Below, piece after piece: positions 45,239-53,713 of a DNA stretch of 64,000 nucleotides (its first letter is position 1; every line of letters starts with the position of its first letter). The stretch lies in NCBI RefSeq assembly GCF_015686655.1, contig NZ_JADPMP010000001.1, forward strand, positions 496,001 to 560,000, written 5' to 3'. The position numbers and the translations under genes were made by a program. This stretch comes from Pontibacter sp. FD36 (GTDB lineage: Bacteria > Bacteroidota > Bacteroidia > Cytophagales > Hymenobacteraceae). The notes under the pieces were generated by a model, which saw nothing but the letters and a program-made list of their open reading frames with translations, made no database searches and had not been told where the DNA came from.

Positions 45239-45517
45239 ATGATCATGAAGCGCCAATTATCTAAAATATTTATCCTCGGCCTGATGATGCTTACGCTAAG
45301 TCTGGTATCTACAGAGGCCTACAGCCAATGTGCCATGTGCCGCGCCACGGTTGAGTCAAATGTTGGTACTGGTAGTACTGATTCAGACTCTCAGGTAGGA
45401 GCAGGGTTGAATACTGGAATCCTATACCTGATGCTGATACCCTATGTACTGGTAGGTACAGTAGGATTTCTGTGGTATAAAAGCAGTCAAAAAAAGAAAG
45501 CCGCTAAAACCGCATAA
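45239..45517 (+). CDS. Small exported CAMCRA-motif membrane protein, unknown function
   Basis: The 92-residue protein (90 if it starts at ATG 45245) has a signal peptide ending near AYSQ, immediately followed by CAMCRATVESN with a CxxC pair. An acidic Ser/Gly linker, one C-terminal membrane helix (ILYLMLIPYVLVGTVGFLWY) and a Lys-rich tail follow. The CxxC would face the periplasm. It is the last gene of the respiratory cluster and ends before a terminator. A role in metal or thiol handling during oxidase assembly is a guess from position and motif only. Confidence 0.75.
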   Translation: MIMKRQLSKIFILGLMMLTLSLVSTEAYSQCAMCRATVESNVGTGSTDSDSQVGAGLNTGILYLMLIPYVLVGTVGFLWYKSSQKKKAAKTA

Positions 45518-45588
45518 GCACTGAATATCAAAGTAGCATACTTTGCTAATCTTTATTCGAAGCAGCGACTATTTTCAATTCATATCAT

Positions 45589-45624
45589 GAACCACATGCA
45601 GGCAGCAAGTCTTGCATGTGGTTT
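45589..45624 (+). terminator. Terminator of the act-cox cluster
   Basis: A 12-bp stem (45589-45600 with 45613-45624) has a 12-base loop and TTATTTTG follows. It lies about 70 bases after the last gene of the cluster. Confidence 0.8.
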
Positions 45625-45633
45625 TATTTTGTC

Positions 45634-45677
45634 ATCAAATTTTTTGGTGTGAAATTTGATCCGGTTTTGGTCCGGAT
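45634..45677. other. Two small overlapping inverted repeats upstream of the NtrY-like kinase
   Basis: ATCAAATTT (45634-45642) pairs with AAATTTGAT (45652-45660), and ATCCGG (45659-45664) pairs with CCGGAT (45672-45677). They sit about 115 bases before the kinase start and could be operators or leader structure. The remainder of the 275-base spacer shows nothing else certain. Confidence 0.4.
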
Positions 45678-45792
45678 TACACACTTCTTCCGGAATTAAA
45701 CATGCCTTGAGGCTGTTAGTTACATTTTAGCTGCCTAAAGGTCATGCTCTTATAACACGAAATGCTTAAATTCGTGGGTAATCCATGCTGCT

Positions 45793-48700
45793 TTGAACCG
45801 TAATTTTGCGCCAATACTCTTATTTGCTCTTGCTGTGCTGTGCTTTATGGCGACAGCTTTTTTGCATTATAAGGTACCGGCTTCCTGGCTCCAAGCCGAT
45901 AGAGAGCAGACGCAGCAGCGTATAACACAGCGGGTTCAAGCCCTTTTACTGGATGCTCACCAGGAGTCTGTGCAACTCGGTGAACAGCTACAAACAGGCC
46001 GAATAAGCTTCTCAAAACTTCTATCCAAAACACACTACCCCACTTTTGTCTATAAGAATGGTCGTTTGCTGTTCTGGTCTGACCATACTGTTATACCAGA
46101 CCTGGACATGCCCCCGACAGCTCGACATACATCTACTATTCGTAATAGTTACGGCACCTTTGTGGTCATGCCCCATCGGGTGCATGATTATGACATCTTC
46201 ACTTACATTCCGCTTCAGATAGATTATGGTATAACAAATGACTACTTGTCGTCGGGCTTGCAGAAAAGTATTTTTGGGAAAGCAGACGTTCGGCTTGTGC
46301 TTGATAACCCAGGGCAGTTGCCACAGGTTAAGACCAGTGAAGGTGAATTCCTGTTTGCACTCGATCACGGGTCTGATAGAATTGATTCTGGGTTTGATGA
46401 CATCCAACTTATTCTGCTCACCTTAGGGGCTGTTCTTTTTGTTTGGTTCAGCATTTCATTAAGCAAAATCTTCTTGGAACGTCAGCGCTATACCCAGGGT
46501 ATAGCGCTTTTACTGATCCTGCTGGTTGGATTCAGGCTTGCGCTCCTGTTGCTCAATCTACCTTTTCTGATAGTAGAAACAGAGCTTTTTGATCCGCGCC
46601 TTTATGCTGCGTCATTTTGGTCCCCTTCAGTAGGTGATCTGGCACTGAATGTACTGCTGCTTGTTACGGTCGCCTGGGCTGCTTATTACTTGTTTCACAA
46701 AAATGAGGTATTAAACACCGTTAAAGCGTATTCGGCTGACAAGAGTAAAGTAATACTTGGGGCTTCCATGTTGGGGTTTTTTGTGTTGCTAGCCATTTTA
46801 TTCCGCTTTTACTATGGCATATACCACAACTCTCCGCTAGCACTCGATATTAACCAATCTATTGCGCTGGAGCGGTATAAATTGGTAATGTACAGCCTGA
46901 TGTTCCTGCACACGGTGGCGCTGAGCCTGTTTGGCTATATGTTGGCTTCTATAGCCAATGTGTTGTTGCGCAAGTCAAGTGGCTGGTGGTCCTATAAGGT
47001 TCTGCTGGGAGTTACCGTCATACTTACCTTGCTGGCTCTGGTATTGGATATGCGTTGGCTGCCCGTGCTTCTGATAGGCTTCGTTTTCTGGATTGTGATT
47101 CTGTTGGCGGCACAGCACCGGCAGGCAATCAGTTTACCATACCGCACTTACCTGTTTTTCTTTCTCATCATCGCAGTAAGTAGTTTGACAGGGGCAGCCT
47201 CGCTTTACACACACTTCCAGAGCGAGCTGCTAGCCTACAAGCAGAAGTTCGCTTTTGACCTGATGCAGGGCAATGATGTGCTGGCTGAGTATCTGCTGGA
47301 AGAAGACGTAGCAGTTCGGGTGTCTGAAGACGCCCTTATACAATCCAAGATGAAGGGGCCTTATGTTGATGCCTACTTCATTAAGCGCAAGATATCCCGT
47401 CAGTTTCTCCCGGACTACTTTGACAAGTATGAAGCGAATATTCTTTTGTTTGACAGTCAGGGGCGTACACTCGAAAGTGCTGATACCACAGCTGCTACAT
47501 TGGATGAGCTAAGGCAAAAATATGCTGTACCACAGAACAGAACCGAGTATGATAATCTATACCTGGTCAATGATCCTGCCCGTCCGCATACCCGCTTTTA
47601 CCTTAAGTTGATTGAAGTACCCCTGGGTACACAGTTGTACGGAACGATTGTGCTGCAATTGAGCCTCAAAGAGCTGCTTCCGAATAGCCTGGTGCCTGAG
47701 CTGTTAGCAGGGCAACAGCACCAGCAGCCTTTTAGAGCCGATATCCTGAGTTACGGAATTTATGAAAAGGGCAGGCTCACATATAGCGAAGGTGAATTTG
47801 ATTATGCCACCAACTTCGATAGGAGCGAATTGGAACGAAGTGAACTGTACCGGCAGGGAGCAACCGAAGAGGGCTTTCACCACTTAGGTGTTAAAACCGA
47901 TTACGGCCCGACCGTGATTATCACGACTAGTAAGTATGGAGCCCGTGAAGTACTCTCTAATTTTTCTTTTCTGTTCCTGTACTTTACCGGCTGCCTCATT
48001 GTGTTGGCGGTGCTTTACATACTCCTGAACCGGGAGCGACTGCGTGATTTTCAGCCCAACTTCAGTACCAAAATCCAGCTTTTCCTGAACTTCGGTATCC
48101 TGCTGCCCCTCATGCTGGTGAGTATCGTAACGGCTAGCCTGGTGACCGGCTCTTACAAGAAAGACCTGCTTTCGTCTTACGAGAAAAAAGGCGAGGCCAT
48201 TCAGGACCATCTGAGCAGACCTACCACGCTGGAAGTGCTGCCCGACCGCAATCGCCTGCTGCGCCGTGTTGCCTCCATTGCAGCTTTATCGGAGGCTGAT
48301 GTGAGCCTTTATGATCGTAACGGACGCCTGTTGGTAACAAGTCAGCCGTTAATTTTTGAATCAGGGCTGCTCTCCAAACTAGTAAATCCACACGCTTTTG
48401 CGGCTATATCAGAGCGACAGGCTTTGCGTGTTCTCCTCGATGAGCATGCAGGTAACCTAAGTTTCAATGCGCTATACCTGCCACTTCGTCCTGACAATGA
48501 TCCGGAGAAGTTGATTGGCTTTATAGGTATACCTTTCTTTGACTCAGAGCGACAGCTGGACCTGAAGCTGATCGAGCTGATTACGACAACGATGAATATT
48601 TTCACTGTCATGTTCATCGTGTTTATCATCCTGACCTTCTTTGCTTCCAGAGCCCTGACGGTGCCGCTTCGTATGCTGGCCGAGAAGTTGAAACATACCT

Positions 48701-49500
48701 CCCTGACCGGCAAAAACGAAATGCTGGCCTATGAAGGGGCTGATGAGATCGGGATGCTGGTGAATGAATATAACCGCATGCTGCTGACACTGGAGCAGAA
48801 CAAGGTAGAACTGGCAATGCGTGAAAAGGAAGCAGCTTGGCGGGAAATGGCGCGGCAGGTGGCGCACGAGATCAAAAATCCGCTTACCCCGATGAAGCTT
48901 TCGCTGCAGTACCTCCAGAAGGCTATTGCAGAGAAGAACCCGAACACGGAGCAGATGATCAACAAGATCTCGCATACGCTGATCACACAAATCAATATTC
49001 TCAGCGATATCGCCACCTCGTTTTCCAACTTCACTTCCATGCCAGAGCCGAAAGCCGAGTTGATGGACCTGGGGGCTGCCCTGCACAAAGCCGCCGACCT
49101 GCACACAAATCCGGCATCTGTGAGAACGAAGCTGCGTATGCCTGAAGAGCCGGTGATGGTTATGGCCGACGAGGCACTGATGGTACGTACGTTCAACAAT
49201 TTGCTGCTGAACGCCATACAAGCGGTGCCTGCCGACCGGAAGCCTGTGATCAAAATAGACCTGAAGGTGGATGGGAATAACATGGCGCTGGTGTCTATAG
49301 CTGATAATGGTAGCGGTATACCTGCCGAGATTCAGCACAAAGTATTTATACCTAACTTTAGCACCAAGTACACAGGCTCAGGTATAGGCCTGGCTGTTGC
49401 CAAAAAAGGAATTGAGAACGCAGGTGGTCACATTTGGTTTGTGACAGAAGAGGGAGAGGGGACGACGTTTTACATTTCTTTACCGCTGGCCACCGCATGA
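45793..49500 (+). CDS. Large NtrY-like membrane sensor histidine kinase
   Basis: The 1235-residue protein has an N-terminal helix (about 5-25), a short periplasmic domain (about 26-200) and a block of about eight helices (about 205-470). Extracytoplasmic sensor regions are interrupted by helices near 715-735 and 755-780 and one near 935-955. A HAMP-like segment, a HisKA domain with phospho-acceptor H1025 in HEIKNPLTPMKLS, and an ATPase domain (NNLLLNAIQAV, DNGSGIP, STKYTGSGIGLAVAKK, GEGTTFYISLP) follow. The HEIKNPLTP block is typical of NtrY. The start is TTG: no in-frame ATG precedes the first helix, and starting at ATG 45847 would delete it. No NtrX-type regulator is adjacent. It overlaps the next gene by four bases (ATGA). 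Confidence 0.9.
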   Translation: MNRNFAPILLFALAVLCFMATAFLHYKVPASWLQADREQTQQRITQRVQALLLDAHQESVQLGEQLQTGRISFSKLLSKTHYPTFVYKNGRLLFWSDHTVIPDLDMPPTARHTSTIRNSYGTFVVMPHRVHDYDIFTYIPLQIDYGITNDYLSSGLQKSIFGKADVRLVLDNPGQLPQVKTSEGEFLFALDHGSDRIDSGFDDIQLILLTLGAVLFVWFSISLSKIFLERQRYTQGIALLLILLVGFRLALLLLNLPFLIVETELFDPRLYAASFWSPSVGDLALNVLLLVTVAWAAYYLFHKNEVLNTVKAYSADKSKVILGASMLGFFVLLAILFRFYYGIYHNSPLALDINQSIALERYKLVMYSLMFLHTVALSLFGYMLASIANVLLRKSSGWWSYKVLLGVTVILTLLALVLDMRWLPVLLIGFVFWIVILLAAQHRQAISLPYRTYLFFFLIIAVSSLTGAASLYTHFQSELLAYKQKFAFDLMQGNDVLAEYLLEEDVAVRVSEDALIQSKMKGPYVDAYFIKRKISRQFLPDYFDKYEANILLFDSQGRTLESADTTAATLDELRQKYAVPQNRTEYDNLYLVNDPARPHTRFYLKLIEVPLGTQLYGTIVLQLSLKELLPNSLVPELLAGQQHQQPFRADILSYGIYEKGRLTYSEGEFDYATNFDRSELERSELYRQGATEEGFHHLGVKTDYGPTVIITTSKYGAREVLSNFSFLFLYFTGCLIVLAVLYILLNRERLRDFQPNFSTKIQLFLNFGILLPLMLVSIVTASLVTGSYKKDLLSSYEKKGEAIQDHLSRPTTLEVLPDRNRLLRRVASIAALSEADVSLYDRNGRLLVTSQPLIFESGLLSKLVNPHAFAAISERQALRVLLDEHAGNLSFNALYLPLRPDNDPEKLIGFIGIPFFDSERQLDLKLIELITTTMNIFTVMFIVFIILTFFASRALTVPLRMLAEKLKHTSLTGKNEMLAYEGADEIGMLVNEYNRMLLTLEQNKVELAMREKEAAWREMARQVAHEIKNPLTPMKLSLQYLQKAIAEKNPNTEQMINKISHTLITQINILSDIATSFSNFTSMPEPKAELMDLGAALHKAADLHTNPASVRTKLRMPEEPVMVMADEALMVRTFNNLLLNAIQAVPADRKPVIKIDLKVDGNNMALVSIADNGSGIPAEIQHKVFIPNFSTKYTGSGIGLAVAKKGIENAGGHIWFVTEEGEGTTFYISLPLATA
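46484..46508. repeat. Perfect 12-bp inverted repeat containing CTATACC/GGTATAG inside the kinase gene
   Basis: AGCGCTATACCC (46484-46495), one base, then its exact complement GGGTATAGCGCT (46497-46508). It is another head-to-head pair of the recurring motif, here within coding sequence (codons for R-Y-T-Q-G-I-A-L). Confidence 0.75.
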
Positions 49501-52500
49501 TTCGAGGGTTGATCACCGGCATCTTGCTGTTGCTGCTGAGCCTGCCTGCGCTGGCCCAGGCTCCTGTGAACAACCGGCACTGCAAGTGGCTATACCTCAC
49601 CGACTATCCCCAACAACTCGATACACTGACGATCGATGTCAATACTATCACATTTGTAGGTCCCCGCAAAGACCAGTTCAAATTTGACTATAACTACTAT
49701 ACCCACGAGTTTAAACTGACCGAATTTCCGGCGCCTGCTTATCAGATCATGGATACGCTCGGAACGGTGGTGCCTATACCTGACTCGGTGCTGGTATGCT
49801 ATAGAACCTTGCCACTGAGTCTAGCCAAGCCTGCTTATCGCCGCGACATCATGAAGCTGGACCGGAGTCCGTCGTCACAGGAATTCTACAAAGAGGACTT
49901 TGCCCAACGGGAAGAAATTTTTAAAACTCCTGGACTCAACAAAACAGGTAGCATATCACGCGGCATTTCCTTCGGTAACACGCAAAATGTATTTGTAAAC
50001 TCGGCGCTGAACCTGCAGCTGGATGGTAAACTGACAGATGATATCAGTATTACAGCGGCCATCACCGATCAGAACATACCTTTTCAGCCTGAAGGGAATA
50101 CGCAGCAGCTGAACGAGTTTGACCGGGTATACATTACACTCAAGCATAAGCAGTGGCAGCTGTCGGCAGGGGATGTGGTGCTCCGTAGTAAGCCATCTTA
50201 CTTCATGCAGTTTTATAAAAACGTGCAGGGCGGCGCATTCGAGACTACTTTTGGCAAATCACCGGATAAACTGGGTACTACCACTGTAGCCGCCTCGGTG
50301 TCGAAAGGCAAGTTTGCCTCACAGGCTGTAGAGGCATTGGAAGGCGTGCAGGGGCCCTACAGGCTGCGCGGCCCCAATAACGAGCGATTCATCATTGTGC
50401 TGGCTAATTCGGAGCGCGTATTTCTGGACGGCCGCCTGCTGACCCGTGGCTTCGATTTTGACTATGTGATTGACTACAACCAGGCCGAGATCACCTTTAC
50501 CACCCGCCACGTCATTACCAAAAACTCCCGTATTCGGATAGACTTTGAGTACTCCGACCTCAATTATAGCCGCAGCATCTACCACGCCAGCCACTACCAG
50601 CAACTTGGCAAAGTGCAGGTATACGCAAACTATTACAACGAATCCGATAACCCAAACAACCTGCTGCACCTCGACCTGCGTGATGACGAGAAACGCCTGC
50701 TCGCAGGTATAGGCGATAGCCTGAACATGGCCGTTACTTCAGGAGCGACGCAGGTGCCTTTTGATCCGGCACAGGTGCTCTACGCCCAGCGGGATACATT
50801 GGTAAACGGTATACCTGAGCAGGTATATGTGTTCTCCAGCAATCCGGATTCGGCAATATACAATGTGCGGTTTTCAGAAGTAGGGGCGAATCGGGGCAAT
50901 TACGTGGCTGCTAGCAATGCAGTGAATGGCAGGGTATACCGATGGGTAGCACCGGTCAATGGCGTGCCGCAGGGCAACTATGCACCTGTGCGTATTCTGC
51001 CCACGCCTCGTAAGAAGCAGCTGATCACGCTGGGCGGTAACTATGAACTGGAGAAAGGGGTTAATTTCTTCCTGGAAGGCGCCGCTTCGCAAAATGATCT
51101 CAATCGCTTCTCCCGTCTCGATGCCATGGATGATAACGGGGCTGCCATGCGGGTAGGTTATGCGATACAGGATCGACAGCTTTCTTTCCTGGGCAAATAC
51201 CGCCTCAACAGTACGCTCAACTATGAGTATACCGACGTGAACTTTGAACCCATCGACCGTTATCGTCCTATTGAATTCGATCGTGACTGGAGTCTTGACA
51301 ATCCGAATCAGAAAGCCGAAGACCATATCTTTAACTTCTCAGTAGGAGCAGTGCAGGACCCGCAGAACCTAGTGAACTACCGCATCAGCCGTCGCTACCG
51401 TCACCAGCAGGTTGATGGTACGCAGCACCAACTGGACTTGAACCGTGAGTTTGGCAAGCTGGAACTGCGTAACAGTTTCTTCATGCTGCACAGCGACCAG
51501 TCCACCCGGGAATCAGAGTGGTATAGGGGTGACGTTGGGGCAAGGTATAGGCTGGGTAAAGTTGAGCCTGGCTATATGTACCGCTTCGATAAGAACAAAC
51601 TTACCGCTATCGGCAGTGACTCTGTGACGGGTTCGGCTATGTACTTTGACGAGCATGTGCTTTTTGTGGAGAGTCCTGATACCGCCAAGACACGCTTTCG
51701 GGTGGACTACAGCTACCGCACCGACCTCCGCCCAACGGCAATAGGAGAGATGGGAGCGCCGGAAATAGGGCAGACCTACAATGCCATGCTCCAGCGCAGG
51801 TATGGCCGCGACAGCGACATCGCACTGCAGGCTACTTACAGAAATCTGAAGCTTGAACAGGGGCAGGATGAGGAAACTGTACAATCGCGCATAGACTGGA
51901 ACACCTCTTTTCTGGACGGCAGCTTCCGCTCTGAGATGAGCTATTCAGTAGGTACAGGCCGTGAACTGAAGCGTATCTTCGTGTTTCGAGAAACCATGCC
52001 GGGTCAGGGCACGCACTATCTCCGGGAAGGCGGCAACCCCAATGACCTGAACGATTACCTGGAGGCACAGACAGTGGACCAGCGCCGTTTCATCAAAGTA
52101 TTCCTGCCGACGGATGAGTATATAAACGCCTACACCAACCGCTTCACTTATCGTCTGAATAGCAACGTACCCCGCAGTTGGCGCAGTGCTGAAGGCTTCA
52201 AAGGCTTTATGGCCAAGTTTTCAGCCCTCAGCTTTGTGAGCATCGACAAGAAGACGACAGATGATGAGGTGATGAACCGTTTTAATCCGTTCAGCGAAGA
52301 TTTTGAAGATGAGTTCCTGATCTCATTGGTGAAGTCGCTTCGCAATACGCTCTACTTTAATCGGAGCAATCCAAAGTATGGCTTGGAATACACGGTGCAG
52401 CAGAATCAGCAGAAATCGCTATTGGCAAACGGTACCGAAACCCGCAGTGTGGGTAATCACCAATTGATTGCCCGTCTGAACCTGAACGAAGTACTGAGCT

Positions 52501-52979
52501 CCAAGATCAGCCTGGCTCAGAACGTGCGTGACAACCGCTCTAACTTTCTGAACTCGAAAAACTTCAGTATCGTGTCACAGGAGCTTACGCCGGAGCTGGC
52601 TTACCAACCTAACGCGAAACTGCGTTTTACAGGCACCTATCAACTGGCCTTGCGCGAAGACAAACTTTCACCAGCCGATGCAGAGCAGCAGGCCACTTTT
52701 CATGAACTGGGCCTGGAAACAAAGTTGAGTCAGGTCAGCAAGCGTACCGTTTCAGGACTTGTTCGTTGGGTGAATATTGAGTTTGATGGCGATATGAACT
52801 CCTATGTCGGATACGAAATACTCAACGCACTGCGTCCCGGCAATAACCTGACCTGGTCTTTCAATGTGCAGCAGCGTCTGAGCAACGGGCTCAACATCTC
52901 ACTCAACTATGACGGCCGCAAAGCCAATAGTGTGGGTGCAGTGCATACGGGCCGTACACAGGTATCGGTACTATTTTAA
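49497..52979 (+). CDS. Large probable outer-membrane beta-barrel protein, unknown function
   Basis: The 1160-residue protein starts at ATG 49497, where a signal peptide begins (MIRGLITGILLLLLSLPALAQ). The frame also opens 21 codons earlier but that would bury the signal. The body consists of alternating polar/aromatic strands (ITAAITDQNIPFQPEGN, YITLKHKQWQLSAGDVVL, RIDFEYSDLNYSRSIYHASH) and ends in TQVSVLF with a terminal Phe, as in outer-membrane barrels. An N-terminal block (LNKTGSISRGISFGNTQ, NLQLDGKL) recalls conserved but uncharacterised Cytophagales proteins. It is translated right after the NtrY-like kinase (ATGA overlap), so the two may act in one envelope-related process. It ends in a four-base convergent overlap with the LytTR gene. 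Confidence 0.75.
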   Translation: MIRGLITGILLLLLSLPALAQAPVNNRHCKWLYLTDYPQQLDTLTIDVNTITFVGPRKDQFKFDYNYYTHEFKLTEFPAPAYQIMDTLGTVVPIPDSVLVCYRTLPLSLAKPAYRRDIMKLDRSPSSQEFYKEDFAQREEIFKTPGLNKTGSISRGISFGNTQNVFVNSALNLQLDGKLTDDISITAAITDQNIPFQPEGNTQQLNEFDRVYITLKHKQWQLSAGDVVLRSKPSYFMQFYKNVQGGAFETTFGKSPDKLGTTTVAASVSKGKFASQAVEALEGVQGPYRLRGPNNERFIIVLANSERVFLDGRLLTRGFDFDYVIDYNQAEITFTTRHVITKNSRIRIDFEYSDLNYSRSIYHASHYQQLGKVQVYANYYNESDNPNNLLHLDLRDDEKRLLAGIGDSLNMAVTSGATQVPFDPAQVLYAQRDTLVNGIPEQVYVFSSNPDSAIYNVRFSEVGANRGNYVAASNAVNGRVYRWVAPVNGVPQGNYAPVRILPTPRKKQLITLGGNYELEKGVNFFLEGAASQNDLNRFSRLDAMDDNGAAMRVGYAIQDRQLSFLGKYRLNSTLNYEYTDVNFEPIDRYRPIEFDRDWSLDNPNQKAEDHIFNFSVGAVQDPQNLVNYRISRRYRHQQVDGTQHQLDLNREFGKLELRNSFFMLHSDQSTRESEWYRGDVGARYRLGKVEPGYMYRFDKNKLTAIGSDSVTGSAMYFDEHVLFVESPDTAKTRFRVDYSYRTDLRPTAIGEMGAPEIGQTYNAMLQRRYGRDSDIALQATYRNLKLEQGQDEETVQSRIDWNTSFLDGSFRSEMSYSVGTGRELKRIFVFRETMPGQGTHYLREGGNPNDLNDYLEAQTVDQRRFIKVFLPTDEYINAYTNRFTYRLNSNVPRSWRSAEGFKGFMAKFSALSFVSIDKKTTDDEVMNRFNPFSEDFEDEFLISLVKSLRNTLYFNRSNPKYGLEYTVQQNQQKSLLANGTETRSVGNHQLIARLNLNEVLSSKISLAQNVRDNRSNFLNSKNFSIVSQELTPELAYQPNAKLRFTGTYQLALREDKLSPADAEQQATFHELGLETKLSQVSKRTVSGLVRWVNIEFDGDMNSYVGYEILNALRPGNNLTWSFNVQQRLSNGLNISLNYDGRKANSVGAVHTGRTQVSVLF

Positions 52980-53713
52980 TTCACGCGCTTGCTTTTCAGC
53001 AGTTTTGCATTGATTATATCCAGCAAAGCAGTTCGGTAGCTCGATCCCATCGGCACCACATCGCCAGTATTCAGCACGATCTGGTTGCCTTCTACGGTTT
53101 TGACTTTGGGCAGATGCACGATGAAGGATTTGTGTACCCGGGCAAAATCGGTAGTGGGCAGGTGCTCTTCAACTTCTTTCATGCTCAGGTAGGTAGTCAG
53201 CTTTTCGTTAGCAGTCTGGATACGCACGTAGTTTTGCATCGCTTCTACATAGCTTATCTCCTCGAAGTTCACCCGCACAAACTTGCCTTTCACATCCGTT
53301 TTGATGAAAAAGTAGCTGTCACTCTGCTCTGCAGCAGGTATAGCTGGTTTTGGCTGCAGACTCTCCTTTACTTTGGTTACACCCTTCAGAAAGCGCTCGT
53401 AGGAGATGGGCTTGAGTAGAAAATCAACAGCATTCTTCTCGAAAGCCTGGTAGGCATAGTCCGGGTATGCAGTTGTGAAGACCACGGTAGTGCGGCTGTT
53501 GATGAGCCCGGCCAGGTCAACGCCCGAAAGCTGTGGCATGTCAACGTCCAGAAATGTGATATCCGCTGTTAGCTGCCCTGAAGCAATTGCATCGAGGGCT
53601 TGCAGTGGGTTTTCCTCTGCCCCGATCAGTTGCAGGCCAGGTGTGTTTTGTATATACCTGGACAGTACCTCGAGCGCATGGCGCTCATCATCTACTACAT
53701 AGCATGTGATCAT
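52976..53713 (-). CDS. LytTR family response regulator
   Basis: The 245-residue protein has a receiver domain (about 1-125) with acidic residues D8/D9, phospho-acceptor D56 in FLDVDMPQ, T in FTTAYPDYAYQAF and Lys in FLLKPIS. A LytTR DNA-binding domain follows from about 140 (YFFIKTDVKGKFVRVNFEEISYVEAMQNYV, TYLSMKEVEEHLP, RVHKSFIVHLPKVK). It acts as transcription regulator under the kinase encoded just upstream, with which it overlaps by four bases. Target genes are unknown. Confidence 0.95.
   Translation of the reverse strand: MITCYVVDDERHALEVLSRYIQNTPGLQLIGAEENPLQALDAIASGQLTADITFLDVDMPQLSGVDLAGLINSRTTVVFTTAYPDYAYQAFEKNAVDFLLKPISYERFLKGVTKVKESLQPKPAIPAAEQSDSYFFIKTDVKGKFVRVNFEEISYVEAMQNYVRIQTANEKLTTYLSMKEVEEHLPTTDFARVHKSFIVHLPKVKTVEGNQIVLNTGDVVPMGSSYRTALLDIINAKLLKSKRVN

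Noticed and set aside
45801..45808. TAATTTTG, an exact match to the -7 promoter consensus, just after the kinase TTG start
   Set aside because: No -33 TTTG lies about 19 bases upstream. Accepting it would force the start to ATG 45847 and delete the first membrane helix needed for the periplasmic domain.
49434..49496. Start of the outer-membrane protein at 49434 inside the kinase gene
   Set aside because: The signal peptide begins at ATG 49497, which also gives the common ATGA overlap.
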